The notes under the pieces: generated by a model | Databases searched by the model: none | Seen by the model: the letters and a program-made list of their open reading frames with translations, nothing else | Told to the model about the DNA's origin: nothing | Part shown: positions 10,267-18,659 of the stretch, in pieces | Layout: every line of letters begins with the position of its first letter | Numbering within the stretch: position 1 is the stretch's first letter | Source: Candidatus Babeliales bacterium | GTDB taxonomy: Bacteria > Babelota > Babeliae > Babelales > JACPOV01 | DNA: 52,082 nucleotides | Direction of reading: 5' to 3' | NCBI GenBank assembly: GCA_020054235.1 | Contig: JAGVLQ010000001.1 | Location: forward strand, 1 to 52,082 | Position numbers and translations under genes: made by a program

Positions 10267-10720
10267 AATAGATTTATTTTTTATGGAAATTGCTTTCAAG
10301 CAGGCTCAAAAGGCTTTTGCTAATGATGAGGTACCAATTGGTGCTCTTGTGGTTGATGGCAAAGGTAATATTCTTGGCAAGGGATATAACCAAGTTGAAA
10401 AAAAGAAACAACAAGCAGCACATGCTGAAATTATTGCCATTTCTCGTGCAAATAAAAAAAAGAATGATTGGCGCTTGGATGATTGTACCTTATATGTAAC
10501 TCTTGAGCCCTGTATAATGTGTATGGGTCTTATTAGATTAAGCCGAATATCTTGTGTAGTTTATGCTGCTGATTCGAAGTTGTTTGGTTATCAACTTGAC
10601 AACAAAGGTCAATATTCGTTATACAAAAAAGACATTGAGATCAAAAAGGGTATTTTAGCAGAAGCATCTGCAGAAATTTTAAAAAAATTTTTTAAACAAA
10701 AAAGGATGTTACGTGGTTGA
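10247..10720 (+). CDS. tadA: tRNA adenosine(34) deaminase TadA
   Basis: Converts A34 to inosine in tRNA-Arg(ACG), allowing decoding of CGN codons; essential in most bacteria. 157 residues. The CMP/dCMP-deaminase zinc site is complete: H59-A-E61 and P-C89-IM-C92, with Glu61 as proton shuttle. N-terminal FMEIAFKQAQKAFANDEVPIG is typical of TadA. It overlaps the permease gene by 20 bp. An alternative ATG at 10283 has no ribosome-binding site. Placement after metal-transport genes is probably operon filling, though the enzyme is Zn-dependent. Confidence 0.93.
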   Translation: MNTQNSKIDLFFMEIAFKQAQKAFANDEVPIGALVVDGKGNILGKGYNQVEKKKQQAAHAEIIAISRANKKKNDWRLDDCTLYVTLEPCIMCMGLIRLSRISCVVYAADSKLFGYQLDNKGQYSLYKKDIEIKKGILAEASAEILKKFFKQKRMLRG

Positions 10721-11084
10721 AGCAAAAAAAACTATGGAAAATTTAGAATCAATAAAGAAAAAATTACTTGCAAGAAAAAGTGAATTGGAAGAACAGCTTT
10801 CCGAACTTTATAAAGCAAAAGAAATGCCTATGCAAGTACAAGATCCTGGTGATCATGCCCAATCGCTGTTCCAGGAAACCTTAAATATTTCACTGCAGGA
10901 TACTGAACTTGGTGAATATAATATGATTCGTCAGGCTCTAAAGATGATCGATGAAGGTACCTACGGGATATGTATGGACTGTGAGCAGCCTATTTCAGAA
11001 AAGCGCCTGAAGTCTTATCCAAATGCGACCAGATGCTTGGTCTGCCAGGAGCTTTTGGAAGAACAGCTTCCTGAAAGGTTCTAA
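10713..11084 (+). CDS. DksA/TraR-family zinc-finger protein
   Basis: 123 residues. A long helical N-terminal hairpin (residues 8-80, LESIKKKLLARKSELEEQL...) precedes a four-Cys zinc finger, GICMDCEQPI..RL...P.ATRCLVCQ. This is the DksA/TraR/YteA architecture; DksA-type proteins insert the coiled coil into the RNA polymerase secondary channel and act with ppGpp. The DPGDHAQ segment sits where DksA proper has its acidic coiled-coil tip, so transcriptional activity needs testing. GTG start at 10713 overlaps tadA by 8 bp and has AAGGA 7 nt upstream; ATG 10734 is an alternative without a clear ribosome-binding site. Last gene of the metal operon. Confidence 0.85.
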   Translation: MVEAKKTMENLESIKKKLLARKSELEEQLSELYKAKEMPMQVQDPGDHAQSLFQETLNISLQDTELGEYNMIRQALKMIDEGTYGICMDCEQPISEKRLKSYPNATRCLVCQELLEEQLPERF

Positions 11085-11112
11085 GTTTTGCAAATGTAGC
11101 TACACGAGCATT

Positions 11113-11140
11113 TTGACAAATTATGCTATTTTAGTATTCT
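11113..11140 (+). promoter_or_regulatory. Predicted sigma70-type promoter of rpsI
   Basis: TTGACA at 11113-11118, a 16-bp spacer, then TATTCT at 11135-11140. It lies about 55 bp before the rpsI ATG and separates rpsI from the upstream metal operon. Confidence 0.6.
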
Positions 11141-11195
11141 GAACGGTAATAAACAAATTAATCTTAATGTTATTTTTCTAAAGGATTTTTAATCA

Positions 11196-11633
11196 ATGAT
11201 AAAGAAAAAAGCCGCATCCGAAGCTAAAGCAGCTTCCAAAAAACAAGCTACCTTGGCCCATGCTGTAGGTCGTCGCAAAACCTCTGTTGCACGTGTTTTT
11301 GTTCGCAGGGGAACGGGTAAAATTGTTGTAAATAACCAAGATTATATGGGTTATTTCGATACAGAAGTGGAACGTCTTAAGGCTGGGAAGCCATTTCAAG
11401 TTATTCCTGTAGCAATGAATTTCGACGTAGAGGCATCTGTTGAAGGTGGAGGCAAAAAAGGACAGGCAGACGCTGTAAAACTTGGTGTTGCACGGGCTTT
11501 GCTCTCATTGGATGAAGGGCTTCGACCTTCTCTGCGCGAACATGAGCTTTTGACGGTTGATTCACGACAAAAAGAGCGTAAAAAGTATGGTCAAAAGGGT
11601 GCTCGTCGTAAATTCCAGTTTGTAAAACGTTAA
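11196..11633 (+). CDS. rpsI: 30S ribosomal protein S9 (uS9)
   Basis: 145 residues. After a Lys/Ala-rich N-terminal extension of about 20 residues, the S9 core is unmistakable: AVGRRKTSVARVFVRRGTGK, then GGGKKGQADAVKLGVARAL and the terminal tail KYGQKGARRKFQFVKR that reaches into the decoding centre. In most bacteria rpsI follows rplM; here rplM is absent and a separate promoter precedes the gene. AAAGGA 9 nt upstream of ATG supports the start. Confidence 0.96.
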   Translation: MIKKKAASEAKAASKKQATLAHAVGRRKTSVARVFVRRGTGKIVVNNQDYMGYFDTEVERLKAGKPFQVIPVAMNFDVEASVEGGGKKGQADAVKLGVARALLSLDEGLRPSLREHELLTVDSRQKERKKYGQKGARRKFQFVKR

Positions 11634-11681
11634 TTATTGCTTTACCTGATGTGCTGAACCAAAAAAAGGATGAGTTCGCCT

Positions 11682-13526
11682 ATGTGTGGTGTAGTCGGTT
11701 ATGTTGGTAAAGGGTATTGTAGAAATTACATTCTAGAGGGTCTTGGTCGCCTTGAATATCGAGGTTATGACTCCTCTGGTTTTGCCTGTATCGATCCTCA
11801 AACAAAGCGACTGGCGTATCACAGGGCTGAAGGGCAACTTATTAACTTAATCCACAAGTTAGAGGGGCTTCCTATTGATGGACATATTGGTATTGGGCAC
11901 ACCAGGTGGGCAACGCATGGTGGTATTTCTGAGAAAAATGCCCACCCTCAATTTGATTGTACCGAATCAATAGCTGTAGTACATAATGGAATCATTGAAA
12001 ATCATCATCATCTAAAAACTGAGCTCTTAGCTAAAAATCATATTTTTCTTTCTGATACTGATACTGAAGTTGTTGCGCATGTTTGCGAACAGTTTTTTAA
12101 AGAAAGTTCATCTATTAATGAGGCAATTTTATCAATTACTCAGAAATTATCAGGGGCATATGCTTTTGTAGCAATGTTTCAAAATCAATCTGATCAGCTC
12201 ATAGCTGTTCGTAAAGGTTCTCCTTTATGCATAGGCATAGGTAAAGAGCAGATGTTTGTTGCATCTGATCCGTTGGCATTTGCAGGGTTTACGGATACCG
12301 TTCTTTTTCTTCCGGATGAAAGCTATGCGCTTGTTAATGAAAGCAACATTCAACTTTTTGATTTTAAGGGAAAAAAAATTGAACCTACACTTACCACTCT
12401 TGATATTCAATGGTCAAATGATGGGAAAAATGGTTTTAAGCATTATATGCTCAAAGAGATTTATGAACAAAAAAGTGGCATTCAAGCAACCCTTTCTCAT
12501 TTAAGATCAAATGAAAAGGATATTTGGGGTCAGTTAGGATTAACGAATGAATATGTTCAAAATCTTAAAGTGCTTTCAATAGTTGCAGCAGGAACTTCGT
12601 GGCATGCAGGTAGAATTGCTCAATTTTTTTTTGAAAAATTATGTTTGTTGCCAACGCATGTAATGCTTGCATCAGAATTTAGGTACATGCCTTATTTTGC
12701 GCAACAAAATAACCTTTCAATTTTTATTTCTCAATCTGGGGAAACGGTAGATACTCTTGAATGTCTTTATCTTACAAAAAGTATGAAGGCTCCGTCCCTG
12801 GCACTTACGAATGTTGCTACGAGTGCCTTGGCCCGTGAAGCTGGAGGTGCGCTAATTACTCATGCAGGGCGAGAAATTGCTGTTGCATCAACCAAAGCAT
12901 TTTCTACACAGTTGACTGCATTATTTTGGTTTGCACATAAAATGGCATTAGAAAAAAGATTAATTAGTTATAGGCAGATGGAACATGCATGTGATGATCT
13001 TTTGATTGCGGCAGAAGTTTTAGAAAATTCTATTGAAAAATATTTTACAAAAATTAGTAAGGAGCTTGCTCCTTTTTATGCTCAGTTTAAACGGTTTATT
13101 TTTTTGGGGCGAAATATTAGTTATCCTTTTGCTATGGAAGCTGCTCTGAAATTAAAGGAAATTTCTTATATCTTTTCGCAATGCTATCCGGCCGGTGAGC
13201 TTAAGCATGGTCCTATTGCTTTGCTTGATAAAGAAACGCCGGTGATTCTTTTTTCAAATTTAGATGAACAAATATATCAAAAAGTTCTTTCGAATGCTCA
13301 AGAAGTAAAAGCTCGTGGGGCTCATTTATTAACATTTGTTTTTGAAGGTCAAGAAGAGCTTGCATCATTGGCTGATCATACTTTTATTATTCCTCGAGTA
13401 AATCCTCTTTTAGGGCCCCTTGCTATGACAGGGCTGATGCAATTTTTTGTCTATGAAATTGCCGATGTGTTAGGTTGTCCTATCGATAAACCTCGTAACT
13501 TAGCAAAATCTGTTACGGTTGAATAG
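11682..13526 (+). CDS. glmS: Glutamine-fructose-6-phosphate aminotransferase (isomerizing)
   Basis: First committed step of UDP-GlcNAc synthesis: fructose-6-P plus glutamine gives glucosamine-6-P, feeding peptidoglycan and lipopolysaccharide. 614 residues. ATG 11682 is chosen so that Met removal exposes the catalytic Cys of the N-terminal nucleophile glutaminase (MCGVVGYVG); the frame from 11670 would bury it. Other signatures: IGIGHTRWATHG, HNGIIENH, SDTDTEV, and the two SIS domains (IFISQSGETVDTLE, ELKHGPIALL, C-terminal DKPRNLAKSVTVE). AAGGA lies 11 nt upstream. No glmS ribozyme is recognised in the 48-bp gap after rpsI. Confidence 0.96.
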   Translation: MCGVVGYVGKGYCRNYILEGLGRLEYRGYDSSGFACIDPQTKRLAYHRAEGQLINLIHKLEGLPIDGHIGIGHTRWATHGGISEKNAHPQFDCTESIAVVHNGIIENHHHLKTELLAKNHIFLSDTDTEVVAHVCEQFFKESSSINEAILSITQKLSGAYAFVAMFQNQSDQLIAVRKGSPLCIGIGKEQMFVASDPLAFAGFTDTVLFLPDESYALVNESNIQLFDFKGKKIEPTLTTLDIQWSNDGKNGFKHYMLKEIYEQKSGIQATLSHLRSNEKDIWGQLGLTNEYVQNLKVLSIVAAGTSWHAGRIAQFFFEKLCLLPTHVMLASEFRYMPYFAQQNNLSIFISQSGETVDTLECLYLTKSMKAPSLALTNVATSALAREAGGALITHAGREIAVASTKAFSTQLTALFWFAHKMALEKRLISYRQMEHACDDLLIAAEVLENSIEKYFTKISKELAPFYAQFKRFIFLGRNISYPFAMEAALKLKEISYIFSQCYPAGELKHGPIALLDKETPVILFSNLDEQIYQKVLSNAQEVKARGAHLLTFVFEGQEELASLADHTFIIPRVNPLLGPLAMTGLMQFFVYEIADVLGCPIDKPRNLAKSVTVE

Positions 13527-13608
13527 CATTTGATCATGTGTATTCTATACTCTTGCAATTTTTTTCATGAATTATCCAAGCTTACTTAAAAACTAATTGG
13601 ATGGAACA

Positions 13609-14892
13609 ATGAAAAAAAAGATTTTAGTTTTATGTGCTACGCAACGAGATATTCGTGAACTTGCACGTAAAATCTTTGATCAGTATACAATAATATTTGA
13701 AGAAACAAGCCGTAACTGGCTTGAGCAACTGTGCCAAACACCTGATAAGCTAGATTTGATTGATAAAAAAATCAGCGCAGCAATAGAATATATTTGCAGC
13801 TTTGTCCGAAATAATGCTATTGATGCTATTGTAAGTACTTGCGATTATCCAGCAAATATTATGCGCGCTGCAATTAATGAAAGATTACAACTTTTAGGGC
13901 CCTCATTAAAATCTATTTTTATGCATGAGCATAAGTATTATTCACGATTGCTTCAAATGCAGATTGTTCCTCATGCAGTTCCTTTTTTTACCTTAATTAA
14001 TTCTCAAGAAATTATTCGGCTAAAAAAAATCATATTTCCTCAAATACTTAAGCCGGTCAAATCCAATTTCAGTAAAAATACAATTGTGGTATATGATACG
14101 AAAGAGTTTTTTTCAATAGTACCAAAAATTCCTTTATCTTCTTATTATTTGAGGCCCTTTAATTATTTTTTAAAATATTTTTCCGACTTTGAATATGATG
14201 GAGGATTTATTTTGGCGGAAAATTTTATTCAAGGATATCAAACAACTGTTGAAGGATTTGTAATTAATGGGAATGTGACTATTTTAGGTGTTGTTGATTC
14301 AGTTTTTTTTCCTAATACTATCAGTTTTAAACGCTTTGAGTATCCTTCTAATCTGGAGCACAGTGTACAAGAACGCATGATGAACATTGCAAAAAAGGTA
14401 ATTTTAGCAAGTGAATTGAACTATTCATTATTTAATGTTGAATGTATTTATAATCCAAAAACTGACGAAGTCTTTATTATAGAAATAAATCCCCGTTTAA
14501 GTTCTCAATTTGCAGATTTATTTGATCGAGTTGATGGGTTTAATACCTACCAAATTATGATTGATTTGGCTTTAGGTAACGTGCCAAAAATACAAAGAAA
14601 CAATGGAAAATTTAATGTAGCAGCAAGCTGTGTATTGCGTTTTTTTGAAGATAAACATGTAGTGAAAATACCTTCGGCAAGCAACATAAAAAAAATTAAA
14701 GAACTTTTTCCTGATGTTGAAATAGAGATTTATGCCCAACCAGGCAAAAAACTTTCTCATGAAGAGCAAGATGCTATAAGCTTTCGTTATGGCTTAATTA
14801 ATATGGGGGCTTTTGATCGTCAAGATCTTTTTAATAGATTTGAAATTTGTAAGGCTTTGTTAGATTTTAGATTTAAACACGATGAACAGTAA
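13609..14892 (+). CDS. ATP-grasp domain enzyme, substrate unknown
   Basis: 427 residues with an ATP-grasp ligase layout: an N-terminal Rossmann-like preATP domain (KKKILVLCATQRDIRELA), a middle lid with Lys in ILKPVKSNFSK, then GYQTTVEGFVINGNV, and the catalytic, metal-binding stretch DEVFIIEINPRLSSQFADLF followed by YQIMIDLALGN. These enzymes join a carboxylate to an amine or thiol through an acyl phosphate. The pattern is closest to carbamoyl-phosphate-synthase-like or biotin-carboxylase-like stand-alone ligases, including those making peptides or natural products. The neighbours (glmS upstream, nothing downstream) do not reveal the substrate. ATG 13609 is preferred to an in-frame TTG at 13597. 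Confidence 0.75.
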   Translation: MKKKILVLCATQRDIRELARKIFDQYTIIFEETSRNWLEQLCQTPDKLDLIDKKISAAIEYICSFVRNNAIDAIVSTCDYPANIMRAAINERLQLLGPSLKSIFMHEHKYYSRLLQMQIVPHAVPFFTLINSQEIIRLKKIIFPQILKPVKSNFSKNTIVVYDTKEFFSIVPKIPLSSYYLRPFNYFLKYFSDFEYDGGFILAENFIQGYQTTVEGFVINGNVTILGVVDSVFFPNTISFKRFEYPSNLEHSVQERMMNIAKKVILASELNYSLFNVECIYNPKTDEVFIIEINPRLSSQFADLFDRVDGFNTYQIMIDLALGNVPKIQRNNGKFNVAASCVLRFFEDKHVVKIPSASNIKKIKELFPDVEIEIYAQPGKKLSHEEQDAISFRYGLINMGAFDRQDLFNRFEICKALLDFRFKHDEQ

Positions 14893-15170
14893 CCCTTTGT
14901 TTGAGATATTCTTTTTTGGGCGGGGTATTAGATGATAAGAAAAATACAAACAAAAATACAAGGCTTGAAGCTAAATATACGGTAAGTCTATGTCTATTTT
15001 TTCTACACATGGTTATTGGGTGAATGGATTAAACATATTCTATTTTTGATACTACTCCTCGAAATTCTTTTGTCAAGATTTTAATTTTTTATTGGTTTTT
15101 ATTTCCATTTGTATCCATTGTATGGTATTTGTTTGTCAAACGCATTCGATCTTAGTGTGATAAAAAGTGT

Positions 15171-16676
15171 TTATGTATTTGCTATAGTTATTTCCTCAAT
15201 TTCAGCTTTATCTTCTGGTGTATAAAGTGATTTGAGGAGGGTAATACTATCAGCCCTAGTTTTCATTTTTTCTGGGTAAGCTTTTTGGGCCATATCAAAC
15301 ATTTCAAGTAATCTGAGAGTGCTCAAAATTGAATAATCACTAGAAATAATGTCTCTCTTTTTTTCATACCAACTTTTTTCTTGTTCTTTCTTGGAGTCTT
15401 CCTTTTTTGTTGTATCTTTCAGCATAGGATTGTCTGCTTCTTGGTCTTGTTTGATAGCATTTTTTAAGGCGCTTTCACGGCCAAACATGGTATTGTACCA
15501 GATTGTTTCTTGAGAAGGCGGCATTTTAGCTTCGATGAGAAAATCTGGGGTGATGCCTTTGCCTTGCACGCAACTGCCATCTGGTAGGCAATAAACACCA
15601 GCAGTTAGTGCAATGGCGCAATTGTTGCAAATTGGTATTACTTCTTGCCAAGTTCCTTTACCATAAGTTTTGTTACCCACAATATAAACATGTTGGCCAG
15701 TCACATCTTTTTTTGCCTTATCTGCATGTACTTGCAGTGCACCAGGTAAAATTTCTGCGGCAGATGCAGTAAAGTTATTAACCAGAATAAAAATAGGAAT
15801 AGAGCGATTTAATATAGGATCCTTTTTGGTATAGAAACGGTCAATTTCCTTGTCTTGCCGTCCTTTTGTAATAACAACGAGGCTGTTTTTAGGTAAAAAG
15901 AGGCTTGCAATATCAATTGCTGCATCAAGGAGTCCTCCCGTGTTATTGCGTAAATCAATAATAAGACCCTTGGTATTTTGCTGAGATTGTATTTTTTGAA
16001 TTACTTGGGTTAGCTGATTGATAGAGTTTTCAGTAAACATATTAAAGCAAATATAATAAGCGTCATGACCTTTAAAATGATAACATAATGCGTTTGGCTC
16101 TTTGACTACATCTCGCGTGATATCAAAAGGTAACATGCGTGTTGTGTCACTGCGGAGAACTTTTACATGAACTTTTGTATTCCGCTTGCCTTTTAGTTTT
16201 GAAACAATTTCATCAACGGCCATTCCTTTAACTGGTTCGCCTTCAACTTCTACAATTTTGTCTTGCGCTTTGATTCCAACTTTATCAGCAGGGCCACCAG
16301 GTATTGTTTCAACAATTCTCAAGAATTCATCATCTGCATCCTTGGTGTTATCAACAATAATTCCTATGCCTCCGGTTAGTTCGCCTTTAACACTTTGAAT
16401 AATATCTTCATAACCCTTTTGATCTAAAAAATATGAATGCGGGTCAAAGCTTTTAACGAATGATTTGATCATGTTAATCATGGGTTTTTCAGGATCTGCA
16501 AGGTAATTGACGTGCTTTGTATGGATCAAATGAACAGTTTCTGAAAAAGGTTGAGACCATTTGTAAAATGTTTTATCAAAATTTATTGATGGATTTTGTG
16601 GCGTTTGGTTTGAAGTTGATTGATGTATAAAAAGAATAAGGATAATTGTAGTGATAATGCTGAATATTTTTTTCAT
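15171..16676 (-). CDS. S41 carboxy-terminal processing protease (CtpA/Prc family)
   Basis: 501 residues. Residues 1-22 form a signal peptide or anchor. A PDZ domain (about 100-175: GGIGIIVDN, ETIPGGPADKVGIKAQDKI) precedes the S41 catalytic core: GLIIDLRNNTGGLLDAAIDIA, nucleophile S305 in FTASAAEI, and the general-base Lys in GNKTYGKGTWQ (K340). Such enzymes trim C-termini of exported proteins or regulate peptidoglycan hydrolases in the periplasm. The last 80 residues are charged and helical. The start is ATG 16676 with GAGGAG 8 nt before it; the frame three codons longer starts inside that ribosome-binding site. About 280 bp to the ATP-grasp gene contains no gene that I can see. Confidence 0.93.
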   Translation of the reverse strand: MKKIFSIITTIILILFIHQSTSNQTPQNPSINFDKTFYKWSQPFSETVHLIHTKHVNYLADPEKPMINMIKSFVKSFDPHSYFLDQKGYEDIIQSVKGELTGGIGIIVDNTKDADDEFLRIVETIPGGPADKVGIKAQDKIVEVEGEPVKGMAVDEIVSKLKGKRNTKVHVKVLRSDTTRMLPFDITRDVVKEPNALCYHFKGHDAYYICFNMFTENSINQLTQVIQKIQSQQNTKGLIIDLRNNTGGLLDAAIDIASLFLPKNSLVVITKGRQDKEIDRFYTKKDPILNRSIPIFILVNNFTASAAEILPGALQVHADKAKKDVTGQHVYIVGNKTYGKGTWQEVIPICNNCAIALTAGVYCLPDGSCVQGKGITPDFLIEAKMPPSQETIWYNTMFGRESALKNAIKQDQEADNPMLKDTTKKEDSKKEQEKSWYEKKRDIISSDYSILSTLRLLEMFDMAQKAYPEKMKTRADSITLLKSLYTPEDKAEIEEITIANT

Positions 16677-16847
16677 TAATTGCACTCCTCATAGCAAATA
16701 AGATATAGTTAAAAAGCAAATAACATTTTTGCTTTTATTCTTTAATGATTTCTCGAGTCTTATCGTAATCATAAAGAGATAGAAGGGATGATTACAATGG
16801 ATGTGAAAAAATCTTGATATATTTTTATGAACTAAAAGATAAAATTC

Positions 16848-17150
16848 ATGAATAAACTTATCAAGCAATATATTTTTCAAGTATTTTTTTTAAGCGAAGT
16901 TTTGCTTATACTTTTAGTATATATTTTTGGTAGATATGGATTGCCAGCTTTGTGGTCTTTAAAAAAAGAAAATAAACTAATATCTCAAGAAATTGCTCAT
17001 TTATCCCAAGAAGTTGCAAGGTTAGAAAATAAATGCAAAGAATGGCAAGATTATCCATTTTATAAAGAAAAAATAGCGCGAGAGCATTTGCAAATGGCTC
17101 GTGATGGAGATTATATTTTTTATATTTTCAAGCAAAAGGAAGAGTTATGA
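16848..17150 (+). CDS. FtsB/DivIC-family septum-formation protein
   Basis: 100 residues: a short cytoplasmic start, one membrane helix (about 11-30), then a coiled coil (LKKENKLISQEIAHLSQEVARLENK) and a compact C-terminal stretch YPFYKEKIAREHLQMARDGDYIF. This last pattern (E..AR..L.M...GE..Y) is the hallmark of FtsB/DivIC proteins, bitopic divisome components that bridge FtsQ/FtsL to septal wall synthesis. Small size and low conservation limit certainty. The stop overlaps the SOD start (ATGA), so the two are translationally coupled. Confidence 0.8.
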   Translation: MNKLIKQYIFQVFFLSEVLLILLVYIFGRYGLPALWSLKKENKLISQEIAHLSQEVARLENKCKEWQDYPFYKEKIAREHLQMARDGDYIFYIFKQKEEL

Positions 17151-17764
17151 CGTACAAATTATCCCCCTTGCCATATGCTTATGATGCATTAGAGCCATAT
17201 ATAGATGCAAGAACTATGGAAATTCATTATACCAAACACCACCAGGGTTATGTTAATAATTTAAATGTTGCTGTTCAAGAATATAAAGAATTTCAAAATC
17301 GTGATTTGAGAGAATTGTTAAAAGATTTGAATGCATTACCTGATCCAATTCGAACTGCAATCCGTAACTATGGCGGTGGTGATTTTAATCATACCATGTT
17401 TTGGTCTCTTATGAAAAAAAATGGTGGTGGTCAGCCAAATGGTAAACTTGGTCAAGCAATACATAAAGTATTTCAAAATTTTGATCATTTCCAAGATGAA
17501 TTTAATGCTGTTGCAAAAAGTGTTTTTGGTAGTGGTTGGGCATGGTTGTGTCTTGATGCAAACGGAAAACTTTTGATAATTTCATCATATAATCAAGATA
17601 ATCCCATTTCAAAAGGATATCATCCTATTTTAGGGCTTGATGTATGGGAACATGCTTATTATTTAAAATATGAAAATCGCCGACCAGATTATATTAATGC
17701 GTGGTGGCATGTGATTAATTGGGATCAAGCAGAAGAAAATTATCGTGCTCTTATAGAAAAATAA
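17147..17764 (+). CDS. Superoxide dismutase, Fe/Mn family
   Basis: Dismutates superoxide to oxygen and peroxide. 205 residues. Metal ligands are in place: H27 (MEIHYTKHHQGYV), H82 (GGDFNHTMFW), D165 and H169 (LDVWEHAYYLKY). The Gln in the SSYNQDNP stretch (Q150) and the Gly-rich GGGDFNH loop favour a Mn-type active site, where the outer-sphere Gln comes from the C-terminal domain; metal use cannot be settled by reading. No signal peptide, so probably cytoplasmic. ATGA overlap with the FtsB-like gene. Useful to an intracellular bacterium facing host oxidative attack. Confidence 0.95.
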   Translation: MTYKLSPLPYAYDALEPYIDARTMEIHYTKHHQGYVNNLNVAVQEYKEFQNRDLRELLKDLNALPDPIRTAIRNYGGGDFNHTMFWSLMKKNGGGQPNGKLGQAIHKVFQNFDHFQDEFNAVAKSVFGSGWAWLCLDANGKLLIISSYNQDNPISKGYHPILGLDVWEHAYYLKYENRRPDYINAWWHVINWDQAEENYRALIEK

Positions 17765-17954
17765 ACTAGGCGGGAATTCGCAGGTTTTATCCGTCGTCTT
17801 CTACATATACTTTCGCGTATGCAGAACCAAGCTTCAAACTACTTCTCCGCCTTCTATAACCTATTCTATCAGAATAAAAAGCTCCAGTTCAAGGGTTTCG
17901 AAGTATTTTTTAAAATTTTGCTTTTTACAGGTTCAAATAGGCCTGGACTTTAAC

Positions 17955-18494
17955 TTAGGGCTTGTTATTTATGGTCGACAGGCCTTGGGTTGGCTTTTCA
18001 GCCTTCAAAATGCTGATATTTCCTGAAGGCTCAAGATAGGCATATTCAACTTCCCCTAAGTTTTTTATTCCCTTGATACGCAAAAAAGAATAAAGTTCGT
18101 TTAGTGCTATGCTTTGTTGATCAAGTGCTTTAAAAATAGGTTCGCCATTTTTAACAATGAGAACGGGATTTCCGACTATAAAACTTTCAATCCATTTATT
18201 TTTATCAATTAATTTAGAAAGCAATCGTTCAAGGAGCACAATAGTTGATATTACAACCATTGCTTGAATAAGTGGCACATGAGTATAGAACATGGGGTCT
18301 CCAACGGATGTGCCAAGAGCAATAATAATAATGATATCAAACGATGATAATTGGCCCATGCTTCGCTTATCCATGAGCCGGATATTTAAGATTGTATAAA
18401 AATACATAAAGCTTGTACGAAAAATAATTTCTAAAATTGGACACAGATTAATAGATTCGCCAATAAAAATTTTATACAAATCTAGCGTACACAT
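17955..18494 (-). CDS. DUF421 / YetF-like membrane protein
   Basis: 179 residues. Two to three membrane helices occupy residues 15-95, including the family hallmark LMDKRSMGQLSSFDIIIIIALGT.VGDPM. A cytoplasmic domain follows with VGNPVLIVKNGEPIFKAL and ALNELYSFLRIKGIKNLGEVEYAYLEPSGNISIL, the typical DUF421 tail. The function of this family is unsettled; YetF proteins are linked to stress or spore envelope in Bacillus. Start at ATG 18494, AGGA about 9 nt upstream. Divergent from the MgtA-like pump across 165 bp. The 190 bp between this gene and the SOD gene hold no recognisable feature. Confidence 0.85.
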   Translation of the reverse strand: MCTLDLYKIFIGESINLCPILEIIFRTSFMYFYTILNIRLMDKRSMGQLSSFDIIIIIALGTSVGDPMFYTHVPLIQAMVVISTIVLLERLLSKLIDKNKWIESFIVGNPVLIVKNGEPIFKALDQQSIALNELYSFLRIKGIKNLGEVEYAYLEPSGNISILKAEKPTQGLSTINNKP

Positions 18495-18659
18495 TTCTAT
18501 ATTTTCCTAATGTTTAAAGTTATTTTCAAGGCTTATATTAGATTTTTTTTTAAAGGTAATTCAAGTTTTTTAAGAAAGTTCTCGAGGCTTTACCTTTTTC
18601 TTTTTTATGATCACTGGTTTTTATTATAGTTTAAACAAAGCATAAAAGAGGGAAAATTG

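Noticed and set aside
11634-11681. glmS riboswitch-ribozyme upstream of glmS
   Set aside because: The gap after rpsI is only 48 bp, far too short for the ribozyme.
14893-15170. Possible promoter or small RNA in the gap (TTGACA on the minus strand near 15070 and 15135)
   Set aside because: No matching -10 box at proper spacing with a downstream gene or terminator; left unannotated.
17765-17954. Possible repeat or small RNA between the SOD and DUF421 genes
   Set aside because: Contains a minor dyad (CATATACTTTCGCGTATG) but no matching copy elsewhere and no T run after it.
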